Origin: Lignipirellula cremea
GTDB lineage: Bacteria > Planctomycetota > Planctomycetia > Pirellulales > Pirellulaceae
DNA: 64,000 bases
Direction: 5' to 3'
Assembly: GCF_007751035.1 (NCBI RefSeq)
Contig: NZ_CP036433.1
Location: 8,723,001 to 8,787,000, forward strand
Position 1 is the stretch's first letter. Each line of letters begins with the position of its first letter. A program made the position numbers and the translations under genes. The notes beneath the pieces are model-generated. The model was given only the letters and a program-made list of their open reading frames with translations. It made no database searches and was not told the DNA's origin. This document shows positions 36,779 to 46,458 of the stretch, one piece after another.

Positions 36779-38182
36779 ATGCTTACGACGCTCTCTCGCT
36801 ACTTTCCGATTCTCTCGCTGGTTCTGCTGGCAGCTGGCGCCAGCGGTTGCACGACACTGGCGAATCTCAACGTGCAACGACCGGCGGAACTCGATATCCC
36901 CGGCGTTGAGCGGATCGTGGTGCTGGATTTTGATGGCCCCGAGAATACGGGAAAAATCGCCCGCTCGGCCCTTACCGCCCAGCTGTGGGAAAACAAGTTC
37001 TTTACGCTGGTGGACCAGTCCGAGCTGGATCAGCAGAAGACGCCCGGCTGGGACGACGAAGGCCCCGATGTGCAGGCCGCTATTGCCGCAGGACGCCGAC
37101 TGGGAGTCGACGCCGTGCTGACGGGATCCGTCGTCAGTTACAAAGCAGTCGACGATGTCAGCCATCACACCAAACTCGAAATGCTCAGCTCCGACGAGAA
37201 AAGCAAGATCAGCGTGATCGAAACGCTGGCTCTCGGTTTCCAGATGAACGAAACCCTCAACCGCGACGCCACCGTAACGCTGGCCTTCAAACTTATCGAC
37301 GTCCGCTCCGGACAGATCCGCGCCGCCCGCCAGACCTCGCACACGTTCAGCGGCAAGGTCACCAACGGCGAAGGCGATCTGCCCGCCAAAGAACGCGTGT
37401 TAAACGACATGCTGACTCGCTGCGCCCGCGATGTGGTCGTCATGATTGCTCCGCATCAGGAATCGATTCCGGTCGCCCTCGACAACAAGTGGATCTGGGA
37501 AGCCGGCTCTCGCGAACTGAGCGAAGGGAACAAGCAGGCCGCCCAGGGCGACTGGGAAGGCGCCGCCACGCATTACGAGAAGGCGCTCGCCGCCAGCCCC
37601 AACGACCACTCCGCCCTGTACAGCCTGGGCCTGGTCCACGAAGCCCGCGGCGAATACCTGCAGGCCGAACGCTGCTTTGCCGATGCGGTGCGACAGGAAT
37701 CCCGAACCCACTATCAAATGGCCCTCGTCCGCGTGAGCGACGGCAAACGGCGGAACCAGCAGTTGCTCGCCCGCCACACCCCGACCGGCAACCCGGCCGC
37801 CGCCATCGCAAGGCGGGACGTTCCCCCGGCGAACCACGCCCCGGGACAACCGTCCGGCCCGGCATCGCAACCGGTCAGCTACCACGCACCGCCGCACGGC
37901 GCAGGTCCGCCCGCAGCCCACCCGGCCAGCTACCAGACCGCTCCGCCCGGCAACTATCCGCCCGGCAACTATCCGCCCGGCAACTATCCGCCCGGCAACT
38001 ATCCGCCCGGCAATGCTCCCGCACAGCAGTACCCGCCTGGCAACTATCCGCCCGGTAATGCTCCGGCGCACCATTATCCGGCGTTGAACCAGCCGGCCGG
38101 ACCGCCTGGCGCTGGACCGACACTTGACCAGCCGGCCGGACCGCCCCCGCAGGAGCCTGTGACGGGCTCCGCCGGACCGTAA
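36779..38182 (+). CDS. CsgG-like TPR lipoprotein with PPGNY-repeat tail
   Basis: The 467-residue product has a lipobox ASGC (Cys24), a domain (about 40-225) with IVVLDFDGPENTGKIARSALTAQL and LVDQSELDQ typical of CsgG/FlgT-like periplasmic lipoproteins, a TPR-like segment (about 245-310, SPNDHSALYSLGLVHEARGEYLQAERCF) and a Pro/Gly-rich tail with at least four tandem PPGNY repeats. The CsgG-like part may take part in outer-membrane assembly or surface organisation; curli genes are absent. It is followed after 78 bases by an alpha/beta-hydrolase lipoprotein gene in the same direction, probably one operon. Confidence 0.8.
   Translation: MLTTLSRYFPILSLVLLAAGASGCTTLANLNVQRPAELDIPGVERIVVLDFDGPENTGKIARSALTAQLWENKFFTLVDQSELDQQKTPGWDDEGPDVQAAIAAGRRLGVDAVLTGSVVSYKAVDDVSHHTKLEMLSSDEKSKISVIETLALGFQMNETLNRDATVTLAFKLIDVRSGQIRAARQTSHTFSGKVTNGEGDLPAKERVLNDMLTRCARDVVVMIAPHQESIPVALDNKWIWEAGSRELSEGNKQAAQGDWEGAATHYEKALAASPNDHSALYSLGLVHEARGEYLQAERCFADAVRQESRTHYQMALVRVSDGKRRNQQLLARHTPTGNPAAAIARRDVPPANHAPGQPSGPASQPVSYHAPPHGAGPPAAHPASYQTAPPGNYPPGNYPPGNYPPGNYPPGNAPAQQYPPGNYPPGNAPAHHYPALNQPAGPPGAGPTLDQPAGPPPQEPVTGSAGP
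37945..38062. repeat. Tandem 15-bp repeat encoding PPGNY units
   Basis: CCGCCCGGCAACTAT is repeated four times without a break (about 37945-38007), with further copies near 38036-38062, inside the lipoprotein gene. In-frame expansion or loss would change the tail length. Confidence 0.85.
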
Positions 38183-38260
38183 GTTTTCCCTCTTGACGCT
38201 TTGCCGCGTGAAGCCTTATTCCTCCCCAGGACTCGGCTTTCGCTGCGGCCGTTGTAAGAA

Positions 38261-40420
38261 ATGAAGGCGAGTCCCATGACGCCCTCGATGACCACCATGA
38301 GCTTCTCTTTCCCGCAGCGGTTCACCGCCCTGGCCATGCTTTGCCTGGCGGGGATGCTATCGGGCTGTGTGACGTTTGACATGAAGTCGCTGGAAAAGGC
38401 GGCCGACGTCATGAGCTGGGGCTCGCCCGACCTGGTTACGGCGAAGAAACAGTCGCGCAGCACGCTCACCAGTCGTCTGCAGATCTTCTCGCACAACGGT
38501 CCCAAAGCCAGCGCGCGCACCGTCCAGGTGCTGCGGCAGAACGCTCTCGTCACCAACTACAGCAAGGACTACGAGCAAACGCTCAAGGAGCTGCAGGGCA
38601 GCATCAACCAGGAACCGACGGCCGACAAAATGCTGGCCTTCGCCGAATTGGCGTTTCTGGCCGCCAAAACGTCCGAAGCCAAATTCGACGAAGCCAAAGC
38701 GGTCGACATGTACGGCGCCTCGGTCGCGCACGCTTATGGCTACCTGTTTGATCCCCGCTTTGACCAGGTCCGCAATCCTTACGATCCGCAATTCCGCCAG
38801 GTCTGCCAGCTCTATAACGAGTCGCTCGAAGGCGCCCTGCGCATCGTCGACCGCCAGGGCAAACTCAAGCCGGGCCACCGCCACCTGATCAAATCGTGCG
38901 GCCAGGAGATCGAGCTGGAAATCAAGATCAAAGGGAACTGGGACGCCGACGATTTCGCCCGCTTTGAGTTCGTTTCCGACTACCAGATGCAGGGCCTCAA
39001 TAACGAGCATCGCACCTGGGGGCTGGGCGTGCCGCTGATCGCCATTCGGAAAAGCCACGAAGAGGAATCACCGGCGGAAAAGTACTACCCTTCGGGCCTG
39101 GCGTTCCCTGTTACCGCTTTCCTGCGGGTCTCCAGCGACGAAGTCCGCCAGGTCGCCCATGTCGAAGGACAGGTCCAGCGGTGCGTGCTGGAACTGTGCG
39201 ATCCTCTGGACGAAACCGACGTCACCGTTTGCGGCCGCCAGGCTCCCCTGCAGAGCAATATCAGCACCCCGCTGGCCTATTACCTGAACAACCCACTGCT
39301 CAAAAACAACACCTTCGCCACGTGGGCCCTGCTGAACGCGGACTTCGCCAAGGAGTTTTCCGGCGTCTATATGATGGAGCCTTACTCGCCCGACAAAATC
39401 CCGGTCGTGCTGGTGCATGGCCTGTGGTCGAGTCCCGTCACCTGGATGCAAATGTACAACGACCTGCGGGCGATGCCGGAACTGCGCGAGAAATACCAGT
39501 TCTGGTTTTACCTGTACCCTTCCGGCCAGCCGTTCTGGATCAGCTCGCAGCAAATGCGAACCGACCTGGCGGACCTGCGCCAGAACGTCGACCCGCAGCG
39601 AGAAAGCGCCACGCTGGATCAAATGGTGCTGATCGGCCACAGCATGGGCGGGCTCGTTTCCACGATGCAAACGATCTCCTCCAAAGAAGACTTCTGGCAC
39701 ATTATTTCCGACCATCCTTTCGCGGAACTGAAAGCCTCGGAAGAAGCCCGGAAAGAGCTGTCGGAGTTGCTGTTCTTTGAACCGAACGAATCAATCCGCC
39801 GGGTAGTCACCATCGGCACGCCGCACCGCGGGAGCGACTTTGCCAACACCTACACCAGCTGGATCAGCCGCCAGGTGATCGAATTGCCGGGCATGCTGAC
39901 CCGCGGCGGCAACCAGATCGTCAAAGACAATCCCGGCTTCTTCCGCAATACCGAGCTGCTGACCGTCAACACCAGCATTGATTCGCTGTCGCCCAAGTCG
40001 CCCATTTTTCCGGTGATGCTCAAGGCGGAACACTCGCCCCGGGTCAAGTACAACAACATTATCGGCCGGGCTAACACCGAGACGAGCATCCTGGGCGGCG
40101 TCGGCTCCAAAATCGCCGGCGAAGGCGACGGCGTGGTCTCGCTGGTTAGCGCCCGACTGGACGACGTGGAGAAGGAAGTCATTGTTCCCGCCGACCATAC
40201 CACCGTGCACCAGCATCCGCGCAGCATCCTCGAAGTACGCCGGATCCTGCTGGACCACCTGGATGATATGCAAGCCGAACGGCCCGCGGCCGCCTGGGCC
40301 CGTCAGCAACCGACCGGCGTTCCGCCGGGCTCGCCCTATCGGCCCGCCTCGCCGGCCTCGACTCACTTGCCGCCGTCGCAGAACCAGCCCGCCAGCTTCC
40401 AGCCGTTGATCCTGCGGTAA
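38261..40420 (+). CDS. Lipoprotein with alpha/beta-hydrolase (lipase-like) domain
   Basis: The 719-residue product has a lipobox LSGC (Cys36), about 350 residues of unknown helical/strand region and a C-terminal alpha/beta-hydrolase domain: oxyanion-hole region VVLVHGLWSSPVTW (about 383-396), nucleophile elbow GHSMGG (about 461) and later Asp (GEGDGVVS) and His (PADHTTVHQHP) as candidate triad members. It looks like a PGAP1/lipase-type esterase anchored at the cell envelope. The Pro-rich tail is not conserved in character. ATGs at 38261 and 38276 are both possible. It follows the CsgG-like lipoprotein gene. Confidence 0.85.
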   Translation: MKASPMTPSMTTMSFSFPQRFTALAMLCLAGMLSGCVTFDMKSLEKAADVMSWGSPDLVTAKKQSRSTLTSRLQIFSHNGPKASARTVQVLRQNALVTNYSKDYEQTLKELQGSINQEPTADKMLAFAELAFLAAKTSEAKFDEAKAVDMYGASVAHAYGYLFDPRFDQVRNPYDPQFRQVCQLYNESLEGALRIVDRQGKLKPGHRHLIKSCGQEIELEIKIKGNWDADDFARFEFVSDYQMQGLNNEHRTWGLGVPLIAIRKSHEEESPAEKYYPSGLAFPVTAFLRVSSDEVRQVAHVEGQVQRCVLELCDPLDETDVTVCGRQAPLQSNISTPLAYYLNNPLLKNNTFATWALLNADFAKEFSGVYMMEPYSPDKIPVVLVHGLWSSPVTWMQMYNDLRAMPELREKYQFWFYLYPSGQPFWISSQQMRTDLADLRQNVDPQRESATLDQMVLIGHSMGGLVSTMQTISSKEDFWHIISDHPFAELKASEEARKELSELLFFEPNESIRRVVTIGTPHRGSDFANTYTSWISRQVIELPGMLTRGGNQIVKDNPGFFRNTELLTVNTSIDSLSPKSPIFPVMLKAEHSPRVKYNNIIGRANTETSILGGVGSKIAGEGDGVVSLVSARLDDVEKEVIVPADHTTVHQHPRSILEVRRILLDHLDDMQAERPAAAWARQQPTGVPPGSPYRPASPASTHLPPSQNQPASFQPLILR

Positions 40421-40483
40421 ACGGTCGCCAGACGAATGACCGCCGCAGCCCATCCCTTTCCTGGCACACTTGCCCCCACTTCG

Positions 40484-40948
40484 ATGAAGCCGATCACCTT
40501 CGCCTGCCGGGAAAGTCTGCCGTTGTCGCCCGCCGACATCGCCGGCCAGATTCTGGACCTGCAGCAATGGACCGACTTCCAGGGCTATGGCCTGCTGCCC
40601 GGCATCGCATCGGCCGAGTTTGAAGAACGCACGGCCGAGGTTGTCGGCACGCGCATCCGCGTCGTCAACCAGGACGACTCCCGGCATGTCGAAGAGATCC
40701 TGGCCTGGAACCTGGAATCGGGCCTCACCTTGCGGATGCACGACTTCTCCCGTCCCCTTTCAGGAATCGCCACGCACTTCCTGGAACACTGGCGGATGGA
40801 GCCGACGGCGACCGGAACCGATGTTACCCGGTCCTTCGAGCTGTATCCCCGTTCCTGGCTCACCCGGCCGCTGCTGTGGCTCATCTCCTTCCCGTTCCAA
40901 AAGGCGATCGCCCGCCATCTGCAGCAGCTGCGCAGCGCCGCCGACTAA
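40484..40948 (+). CDS. SRPBCC (START/Bet v1-like) domain protein
   Basis: The 154-residue product is a single SRPBCC domain: an N-terminal strand with ITFACRESLPLSPADIAGQILDLQQW, central strands (GTRIRVVNQDD, HVEEILAWN), a WRMEPTATGTDVTRSFEL strand pair and a C-terminal helix (KAIARHLQQLRSA). Such proteins bind hydrophobic ligands in a cavity; the ligand is unknown. The frame is open from 40436, but residues before 40484 are not family-like. It follows the lipase-like gene by 63 bases and could be co-transcribed. Confidence 0.75.
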   Translation: MKPITFACRESLPLSPADIAGQILDLQQWTDFQGYGLLPGIASAEFEERTAEVVGTRIRVVNQDDSRHVEEILAWNLESGLTLRMHDFSRPLSGIATHFLEHWRMEPTATGTDVTRSFELYPRSWLTRPLLWLISFPFQKAIARHLQQLRSAAD

Positions 40949-41014
40949 ACGCCGCCGTCCCGGAACACTGCAGGAGCGTCCCGGGCCGATGACTTTTCTG
41001 AACACTGTCAACTT

Positions 41015-41029
41015 CTGTCACGGTGACAG
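41015..41029. repeat. Perfect short palindrome CTGTCAC-G-GTGACAG
   Basis: A 7-bp inverted repeat with a single central base lies directly between the convergent SRPBCC and VIT-VWA genes. It resembles an operator or a terminator stem but lacks a T run. Confidence 0.4.
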
Positions 41030-41032
41030 CTG

Positions 41033-44000
41033 TTACGGCTTGGGCTTTTCGACATAGATCTTGTCGACTTCGCGAATCTCCTTGCCGCGGTTCAGCGTGA
41101 CCGTTTTGTGCTGCACCCGTTCCTTCCGGCCGCCGAAGTCTTCAAAAATCGTCAAATGCACCTTCGTCCGCATCTGCGTCCGGTTGGCGTCGCCGCCGTA
41201 GTACATCGCCTTGATGACATACTCCCCTTCGGCCGCGTTCTGGATGATGTACATCTCCGGACCAAAGCCCTCGGTCACATCCCGGGTGATTGTCCCACCG
41301 GCCCGGGAGTTACGATTCTTGTAAAACACCTCTTCGCCCGACGGCTCGACCACATGCAGGTCGACATCGGTGCGATCGGTATTCCACATCATCGCCACGA
41401 CCAGATCGGCCTTGTCGACGCCCAGCGTTCCCTGCAGGGAATCCAGCCGGGCGTTCACATACTGCGGGACCGTCGTTTCCAGCTCGCCGCTGGCCATCCG
41501 TCGCAGCAGGTGCAGGTATTCGACCCCGACGATGCGATGCACATCACGGTAGCGATCGTTCCACTGGCCGTTCAGGGCCACTTCGTAGTAGACCAGGGCC
41601 AGGTCGGCGTTGCCCGAGTTCTGCAGGCACTGGGCCATCGCCTGGTAAACTTGCGGCTCGTAAGGACGAATCGCTGCCACCCGTTTCAGCAGCGGATAGG
41701 CCTGACCGGGCAGGCCCCATTCCATCGCCGAAAACGCTACGTCGCGGGTCAGCACCGGGTCGCCCGGGTTGTTCTCGACCAGATTACTGAGAGCCCGCAA
41801 GGCATCCGCCGGCGACAGATCTTTCAGCCGCCGGTCCGCTTCGCTGGAAATCAGATCGTAGTCCAGCTCGCGGGACGACAGCCCCTGAAAGTACGCCTGG
41901 GGCAGATCGGCCCGCATCCGCAACTGGCCGGCGATCTTGGCGACCGGCGTCTGGAAGGCCTCGGCCGGCATCTGCTCCAGCGTCAGCTTGAGCGCGGTCG
42001 GCGTGCGGTAAGTAAAGCCGGGCGTCTGTTCCATGCGGACCAGCCAGTCCAGCAGCGTCGCCTTGGGATCCAGCAGTCGGGCGCTCATCTCGTCGATCTT
42101 CCGATCGATCAAACTGGCGGCCGGCATGCTCTTCACCACAAACTGGTCGTCTTCCGGTTTGATGCCAAACCGCTGGTAGTCGGCTTCGCTTTCCAGCATC
42201 AGCAGCGAGCACGTCTCGCCCGTCACACGGAAATGGCGGGCATAAGCGACGGAAACATCCAGCGTGGCCGAGCGCAGCTCTTCCAGCTGGCCGACCGCCG
42301 TTTGACCGTACAGCCGCGGGGCCAGTTCCGATTCCACCGTGCGGTCCAGCGGAATCTGCAGGGTCTGCTCTTCCTCACCCATACGGACCCGCAGCAACGC
42401 CGAGCCCTGCGGTTTTCCGCGTCCGGTCAGCAGCAGCGTCTGGCCCGGATAGAGGTTCCGCACACGGCCGGCCAGCAGCAGATCCTCGCCGCCGGGGACG
42501 GTCGTTTCAATCAGGCGCCAGGGACGATTCCGGTGGGCCTTCGCCGCCAGATCAGCCTCGGCTTCGGTCGCCACGCTGAATACGGCGCCGCCCGTTTCCC
42601 GGGCCAGGTAATCCAGCAGTCCGATCGACGTGCCGGTCAAACCGGTGTTGTAAGCAAACAGCGATCCGGCCGTACCGGCATGGAGGGCCTGCAGCATCTG
42701 CTGCGTATTGCCGTCGCCCCAGGTGGCGGAGCCGTCGCTCAGCAGGAACAGGTCGGGCTTTGTTTCCTTGTCGCCCACTTTCATCCATTCGGGCGTCGCA
42801 GCGGCAGTCAACGCCTGCCGCAGGTCGGTCGCCCCTTCGAGTGACAGATTGTGACATTCGTCCAGCAACGCCTTCACGTTCTCAGCCGTGTTGGCCGTAT
42901 AGCCGGGCTTGTACCAGTGGGAATCAATACTGAAGGTCAGCACGGCGAACTCTTTCAGCGAATCGCGATTCTGTTCCAGCACCGACTCCAGCATTTTCAG
43001 CCAGACGTTGAACTTGTCGGGATTCGAACTGAGCGACGTATCCAACAGAAAGATGGCCCGCGAAGAGCTCCCCTGGGCGGTCGCCTTGAGTTCCGGCGTG
43101 AAACGGGTCGCAAAGAAATCGCCCACACCCGGGTCATTCCCCTGCAGCAGCGTGACGCCGGCGTTCTTCAGCCGGACTTCGATCGAGTCCTGCTCGGGAT
43201 CTTTGAAGTTATAAAACGCATGGCCGGAAGCGACAAACGGCCGCGTCTCAGGCGTGACGACCGCTTCGGCCCCCGGCAAGGCGCCGATGCCGATATCGAC
43301 GGTGCATTCGTTCCGATGGCTGGGCAGGTCGAGCTGGTAGACCAGGTCGTCGCCCTCGGAACGCAGATTAACGTCGTAGCCGACCACAATGCGGTGCAGC
43401 TTGCCCGGCATGAGCGGGTACACCTTGGCGTTGAACATGCCGGCGCCCGACCATTCGACCAGGGCCGGGTCGACGCGGCGGCGGACCGTTTCACTGTACG
43501 CCAGGGCGGCCTTCTCCTTGGGGACCATCCGTGCTTCTTTGACTTTCGTCCAGCTGTCGCTGCGGGTGCGAAGGATTTCATCGGGACCGGTGCCAGCGGC
43601 CCGGACCAGATCGGCGCTCAGGAAGCCTTTGCTGGCCAGCTGGTCGACCATCGGCCGATACTGGTAGGTTGTTTCGCCAAAGGCAAAGTAATACAGCGAG
43701 GCGTCGCTGGGCAGACGCAGCTTGAAGGCGCCTTCCAGTTGCTGGCCGCGATCGTTGTAATAGTACAGATCCAGCAGCACGCGGGCCCGGAAACCGTCGA
43801 CCTGCACGTTGACCTGCATCCCTTCCAGCGGCAGTTCGTCGTGGTCGCCGATCATCAGCCGCGAAGCGTTCGGCGTAGCGGCGGCCCGGCGCCAGGTTGT
43901 CTTGGATTTATCGTCGGCCTGCTTCTCTTTGTCCGCTGGCTTCTTGTCGGCATCGCCTGCCGACGCGCCTTTGGCATCGGCTTTCTCGCCGGATTTTTTG

Positions 44001-45481
44001 GTCGCTTCGCCGGACGGCTTGGGAGTGGCCGCTGCGGCTTCGTCGGTCGGTTCCGTCTGCGTAGCAGGCGTCGAATCTGGCGCCGGTTCTTCGGCCGGCT
44101 TCGGCTCGGCCGGGTTGGCGGGTTCGGGTTGGGTCACTACGGGAACGCCCGAAGTAACTAATGGCGCCGCATCGTCCTTGCCGTCGGCGTCATCGGGCCG
44201 GGCGGTCTGCGGGGAGTTAGCCGCCGGGACGCCGTTGGCAGCCGGGGCCGATTCATCCCCGTCACCGCCAAAGGGAGCGTCCGCGTGGGGATCAGGACGC
44301 CGATCGGCCCGCGCCAGTTGTTCGCTCTCCTCGCGGCTACGATTTTCGTTCTGATCGGCGTCGCGGCGGGAATCGCCCGCTTCGCCCTGAGGCGTGGAAC
44401 CGCCGCCGGGAGCCGCCGTGGGCTTAGGGCTGGCAGGCGTCGTTTCCAGCGAAGGCAAGCGGGTCGCCTCGCGGTTTTCCAGCCCCGCCAACCGGTCCAC
44501 TTCTTCCAGCAGCCGCGACGGAGTATCGCTGGGGTTCTCCGCCGGAGGCGCTGGCGTGGAGGGAGGCGCAGGGCCGCTCCTCGAATAACCAGGAACCGAC
44601 TCGCCCGCTCCCTGGGCATAGCGGTAATTCTGGTCGCCGGCCCTATCGCCCAGCGGCAAGCCGCCACCCAGGCCGCCCCTCTCACTCGCATCGCCGAACA
44701 GATCGGCAGACCGCAACCTGCGTTCTCTGTCTCTTATCTCGTCGGCATGAATCACATCTCCCGGCTGCCGGGAAAGACGGCTTCCCGGGCGGCCCAAATC
44801 CTGACTGAACGCCCCTTGGTATTGATCGAACTCAACACTCGCCCCATCACGACTGGGACCATGAGCGCGGACATCGACATTCTCCGGGAAATGCTGGACG
44901 TCATCCTGAATATAATAGCCCGAGGGCAAAGCGCGCCCTTCCTCAGATCCCAGACCGGAGGAAACGGACGGACCGTCCGCTGGCGGCCTGCGCTCGTCGG
45001 ACGAATTGGCCGTATTGATGGCATTCTGAATGCTATTGAACGTGACTTGTTCGGGTTCCAGGAACCCGATCTGCCAGGTGAGCAGACCGCCCACCAGGAG
45101 CAGCGCGGCCGACACCGCCAGCGTGGCGATCCAGCCGACGGAGGAACGCGGAGCCGGATCTGGCGCCGCAGATTTTGGAGAAGCAGGCTCGACCGACATG
45201 GGAGATTCCTTGGAAGAGGGAAAGGGAACAGAAACAGGCGCAGGATCGGCTGCCTGGCGGGCGATGGCGTCCCGCTGGTCGGACGTCAACTGCAGCGGCG
45301 GCTCGGCGCCCAGACTGCGGCCGACCAGGTCGACCGCCTCACGAATTTTCTCGACCTCGGCGCGCAGATCTGGCGAAACGGCCAGCTCCGCCTCGAATGA
45401 GGCCAGCTCCGCGTCCTCCATTTCGCCCAGAACATAGGCGGTCAAACGCGGATCATCCCAGCGATCAGGTCCGTCAGACAT
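41033..45481 (-). CDS. Anti-sigma-like/VIT/VWA/DUF2135 giant membrane protein
   Basis: The 1,482-residue product has an N-terminal anti-sigma-like region (1-65, beginning DPRLTAYVLGEM), one membrane helix (about 114-140), a 400-residue disordered Pro/Ala/Glu-rich stretch, a VIT domain (about 530-720), a von Willebrand A domain (about 805-990) with complete MIDAS residues (DTSLS at 814-818, Thr885, Asp916 in LLSDGS), a helical repeat region and a C-terminal DUF2135-like domain (about 1356-1482, WNTDRTDVDLHVVEP). It follows an ECF sigma gene by 61 bases. The layout suggests a membrane protein that binds the sigma factor inside and a protein or metal-dependent ligand outside; this is inferred. 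Confidence 0.88.
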   Translation of the reverse strand: MSDGPDRWDDPRLTAYVLGEMEDAELASFEAELAVSPDLRAEVEKIREAVDLVGRSLGAEPPLQLTSDQRDAIARQAADPAPVSVPFPSSKESPMSVEPASPKSAAPDPAPRSSVGWIATLAVSAALLLVGGLLTWQIGFLEPEQVTFNSIQNAINTANSSDERRPPADGPSVSSGLGSEEGRALPSGYYIQDDVQHFPENVDVRAHGPSRDGASVEFDQYQGAFSQDLGRPGSRLSRQPGDVIHADEIRDRERRLRSADLFGDASERGGLGGGLPLGDRAGDQNYRYAQGAGESVPGYSRSGPAPPSTPAPPAENPSDTPSRLLEEVDRLAGLENREATRLPSLETTPASPKPTAAPGGGSTPQGEAGDSRRDADQNENRSREESEQLARADRRPDPHADAPFGGDGDESAPAANGVPAANSPQTARPDDADGKDDAAPLVTSGVPVVTQPEPANPAEPKPAEEPAPDSTPATQTEPTDEAAAATPKPSGEATKKSGEKADAKGASAGDADKKPADKEKQADDKSKTTWRRAAATPNASRLMIGDHDELPLEGMQVNVQVDGFRARVLLDLYYYNDRGQQLEGAFKLRLPSDASLYYFAFGETTYQYRPMVDQLASKGFLSADLVRAAGTGPDEILRTRSDSWTKVKEARMVPKEKAALAYSETVRRRVDPALVEWSGAGMFNAKVYPLMPGKLHRIVVGYDVNLRSEGDDLVYQLDLPSHRNECTVDIGIGALPGAEAVVTPETRPFVASGHAFYNFKDPEQDSIEVRLKNAGVTLLQGNDPGVGDFFATRFTPELKATAQGSSSRAIFLLDTSLSSNPDKFNVWLKMLESVLEQNRDSLKEFAVLTFSIDSHWYKPGYTANTAENVKALLDECHNLSLEGATDLRQALTAAATPEWMKVGDKETKPDLFLLSDGSATWGDGNTQQMLQALHAGTAGSLFAYNTGLTGTSIGLLDYLARETGGAVFSVATEAEADLAAKAHRNRPWRLIETTVPGGEDLLLAGRVRNLYPGQTLLLTGRGKPQGSALLRVRMGEEEQTLQIPLDRTVESELAPRLYGQTAVGQLEELRSATLDVSVAYARHFRVTGETCSLLMLESEADYQRFGIKPEDDQFVVKSMPAASLIDRKIDEMSARLLDPKATLLDWLVRMEQTPGFTYRTPTALKLTLEQMPAEAFQTPVAKIAGQLRMRADLPQAYFQGLSSRELDYDLISSEADRRLKDLSPADALRALSNLVENNPGDPVLTRDVAFSAMEWGLPGQAYPLLKRVAAIRPYEPQVYQAMAQCLQNSGNADLALVYYEVALNGQWNDRYRDVHRIVGVEYLHLLRRMASGELETTVPQYVNARLDSLQGTLGVDKADLVVAMMWNTDRTDVDLHVVEPSGEEVFYKNRNSRAGGTITRDVTEGFGPEMYIIQNAAEGEYVIKAMYYGGDANRTQMRTKVHLTIFEDFGGRKERVQHKTVTLNRGKEIREVDKIYVEKPKP

Positions 45482-45542
45482 GCGACGGTTCTCCTGTAAA
45501 AGGAGGTGAATGGTTCAAGCAGGCGCTGCCACAGCAGCGACG

Positions 45543-46064
45543 TTAATCGGCCACCCGGCGGCGCACTTCCGCCAGGGCCGTATGGATCAGGTAGCCCACA
45601 TTGCTGACCGACAGGCCAGCCACTTCGCCGATCTCGCGATAGGTCAGCCCGCCCTGGAATCGCAACCGCAGGCATTCCTGCTGGCTGGCGGGCAAGGCGG
45701 CGATCAGCCGCTGTACGCACTCGGCCGTGTCGCGTTGTTCGGTCGTTTCGGCCGGGCCGTTCTGGGCGGCGGCGGCCACCGGCGGGGCGTCAACAGAGAA
45801 ACTCTTCATCCGTTTTTCCTTCCGCAGAACATTCAACGCGCGGTTGCGGCAAACCGTAAACAGCCAGGGAGCCAGGCGATCCTCCAGCTCGGTACGGTTG
45901 GCCGTACACAGTTTGAGAAACGTATCCTGCACCACATCACACGCTTGCTGCGCGTCGCCCAGCAAATGTTGCGCATAGCGCAGCAGCCGACCTTCGTACT
46001 GCGAAACGGCTGCGTCAATCCACAGGCCATTCTCGGTGGTAGTATCCGCGCTCGGTTCGGTCAT
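45543..46064 (-). CDS. ECF-type RNA polymerase sigma factor
   Basis: The 173-residue product has region 2 (about 20-90, LLRYAQHLLGDAQQACDVVQDTFLKL and LFTVCRNRALNVLRKEKR) and region 4 (about 115-170, LPASQQECLRLRFQGGLTYREIGEVAGLSVSNVGYLIHTAL) of sigma-70 ECF factors. The start at 46064 (GAGGAAA upstream) is preferred over a TTG at 46109. It is directly upstream of the gene for a giant protein whose N-terminus looks like an anti-sigma domain, so the two likely form a sigma/anti-sigma pair. The regulon is unknown. Confidence 0.92.
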   Translation of the reverse strand: MTEPSADTTTENGLWIDAAVSQYEGRLLRYAQHLLGDAQQACDVVQDTFLKLCTANRTELEDRLAPWLFTVCRNRALNVLRKEKRMKSFSVDAPPVAAAAQNGPAETTEQRDTAECVQRLIAALPASQQECLRLRFQGGLTYREIGEVAGLSVSNVGYLIHTALAEVRRRVAD

Positions 46065-46458
46065 TGCCGAAGTTTCCTCGCCCAGCTTGCCTTGCCTGGC
46101 GATGTTCAAAGACGTTTAGAAAGTACGACCCGCCAGCCGCCGTTTTCTTAGGCCATTTTCCGCTTTTTCTCTCAAGAAGAGCAAGCAGACGCAGAATACA
46201 GGCTTTCGCTCGGTTCGCCACGGATTTGAATGACGACCAAAAAGAAGGATTTAACCGCGGGGAACACGGAGAAACACCGAGGAGAAGGAGGGAGCGGCTT
46301 TTCCCGTCGATGGCGGAAGACTGCAGGAAAGGACGTTCTGTTTGTTTGATTTCAAGTTGCCCTTCAAACGCCAGGTCATCCCTCGCCGCGATCGAACTCC
46401 GCTTCCGCTTTCTCCTCTTTTTCTCTCTGTGAACCTCTGTGTACTCCGTGGTTGAACC
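46065..46458. other. Intergenic region with inverted interspersed repeats
   Basis: No gene was seen. The space upstream of the sigma gene and downstream of the OleC-type gene contains the inverted repeat pair listed separately; the sigma promoter should lie near 46070-46200. Confidence 0.4.

Noticed and set aside
41015-41029. CTGTCACGGTGACAG palindrome as an intrinsic terminator
   Set aside because: The single-base loop and absence of a T run on either strand make termination unlikely; listed only as a palindrome.
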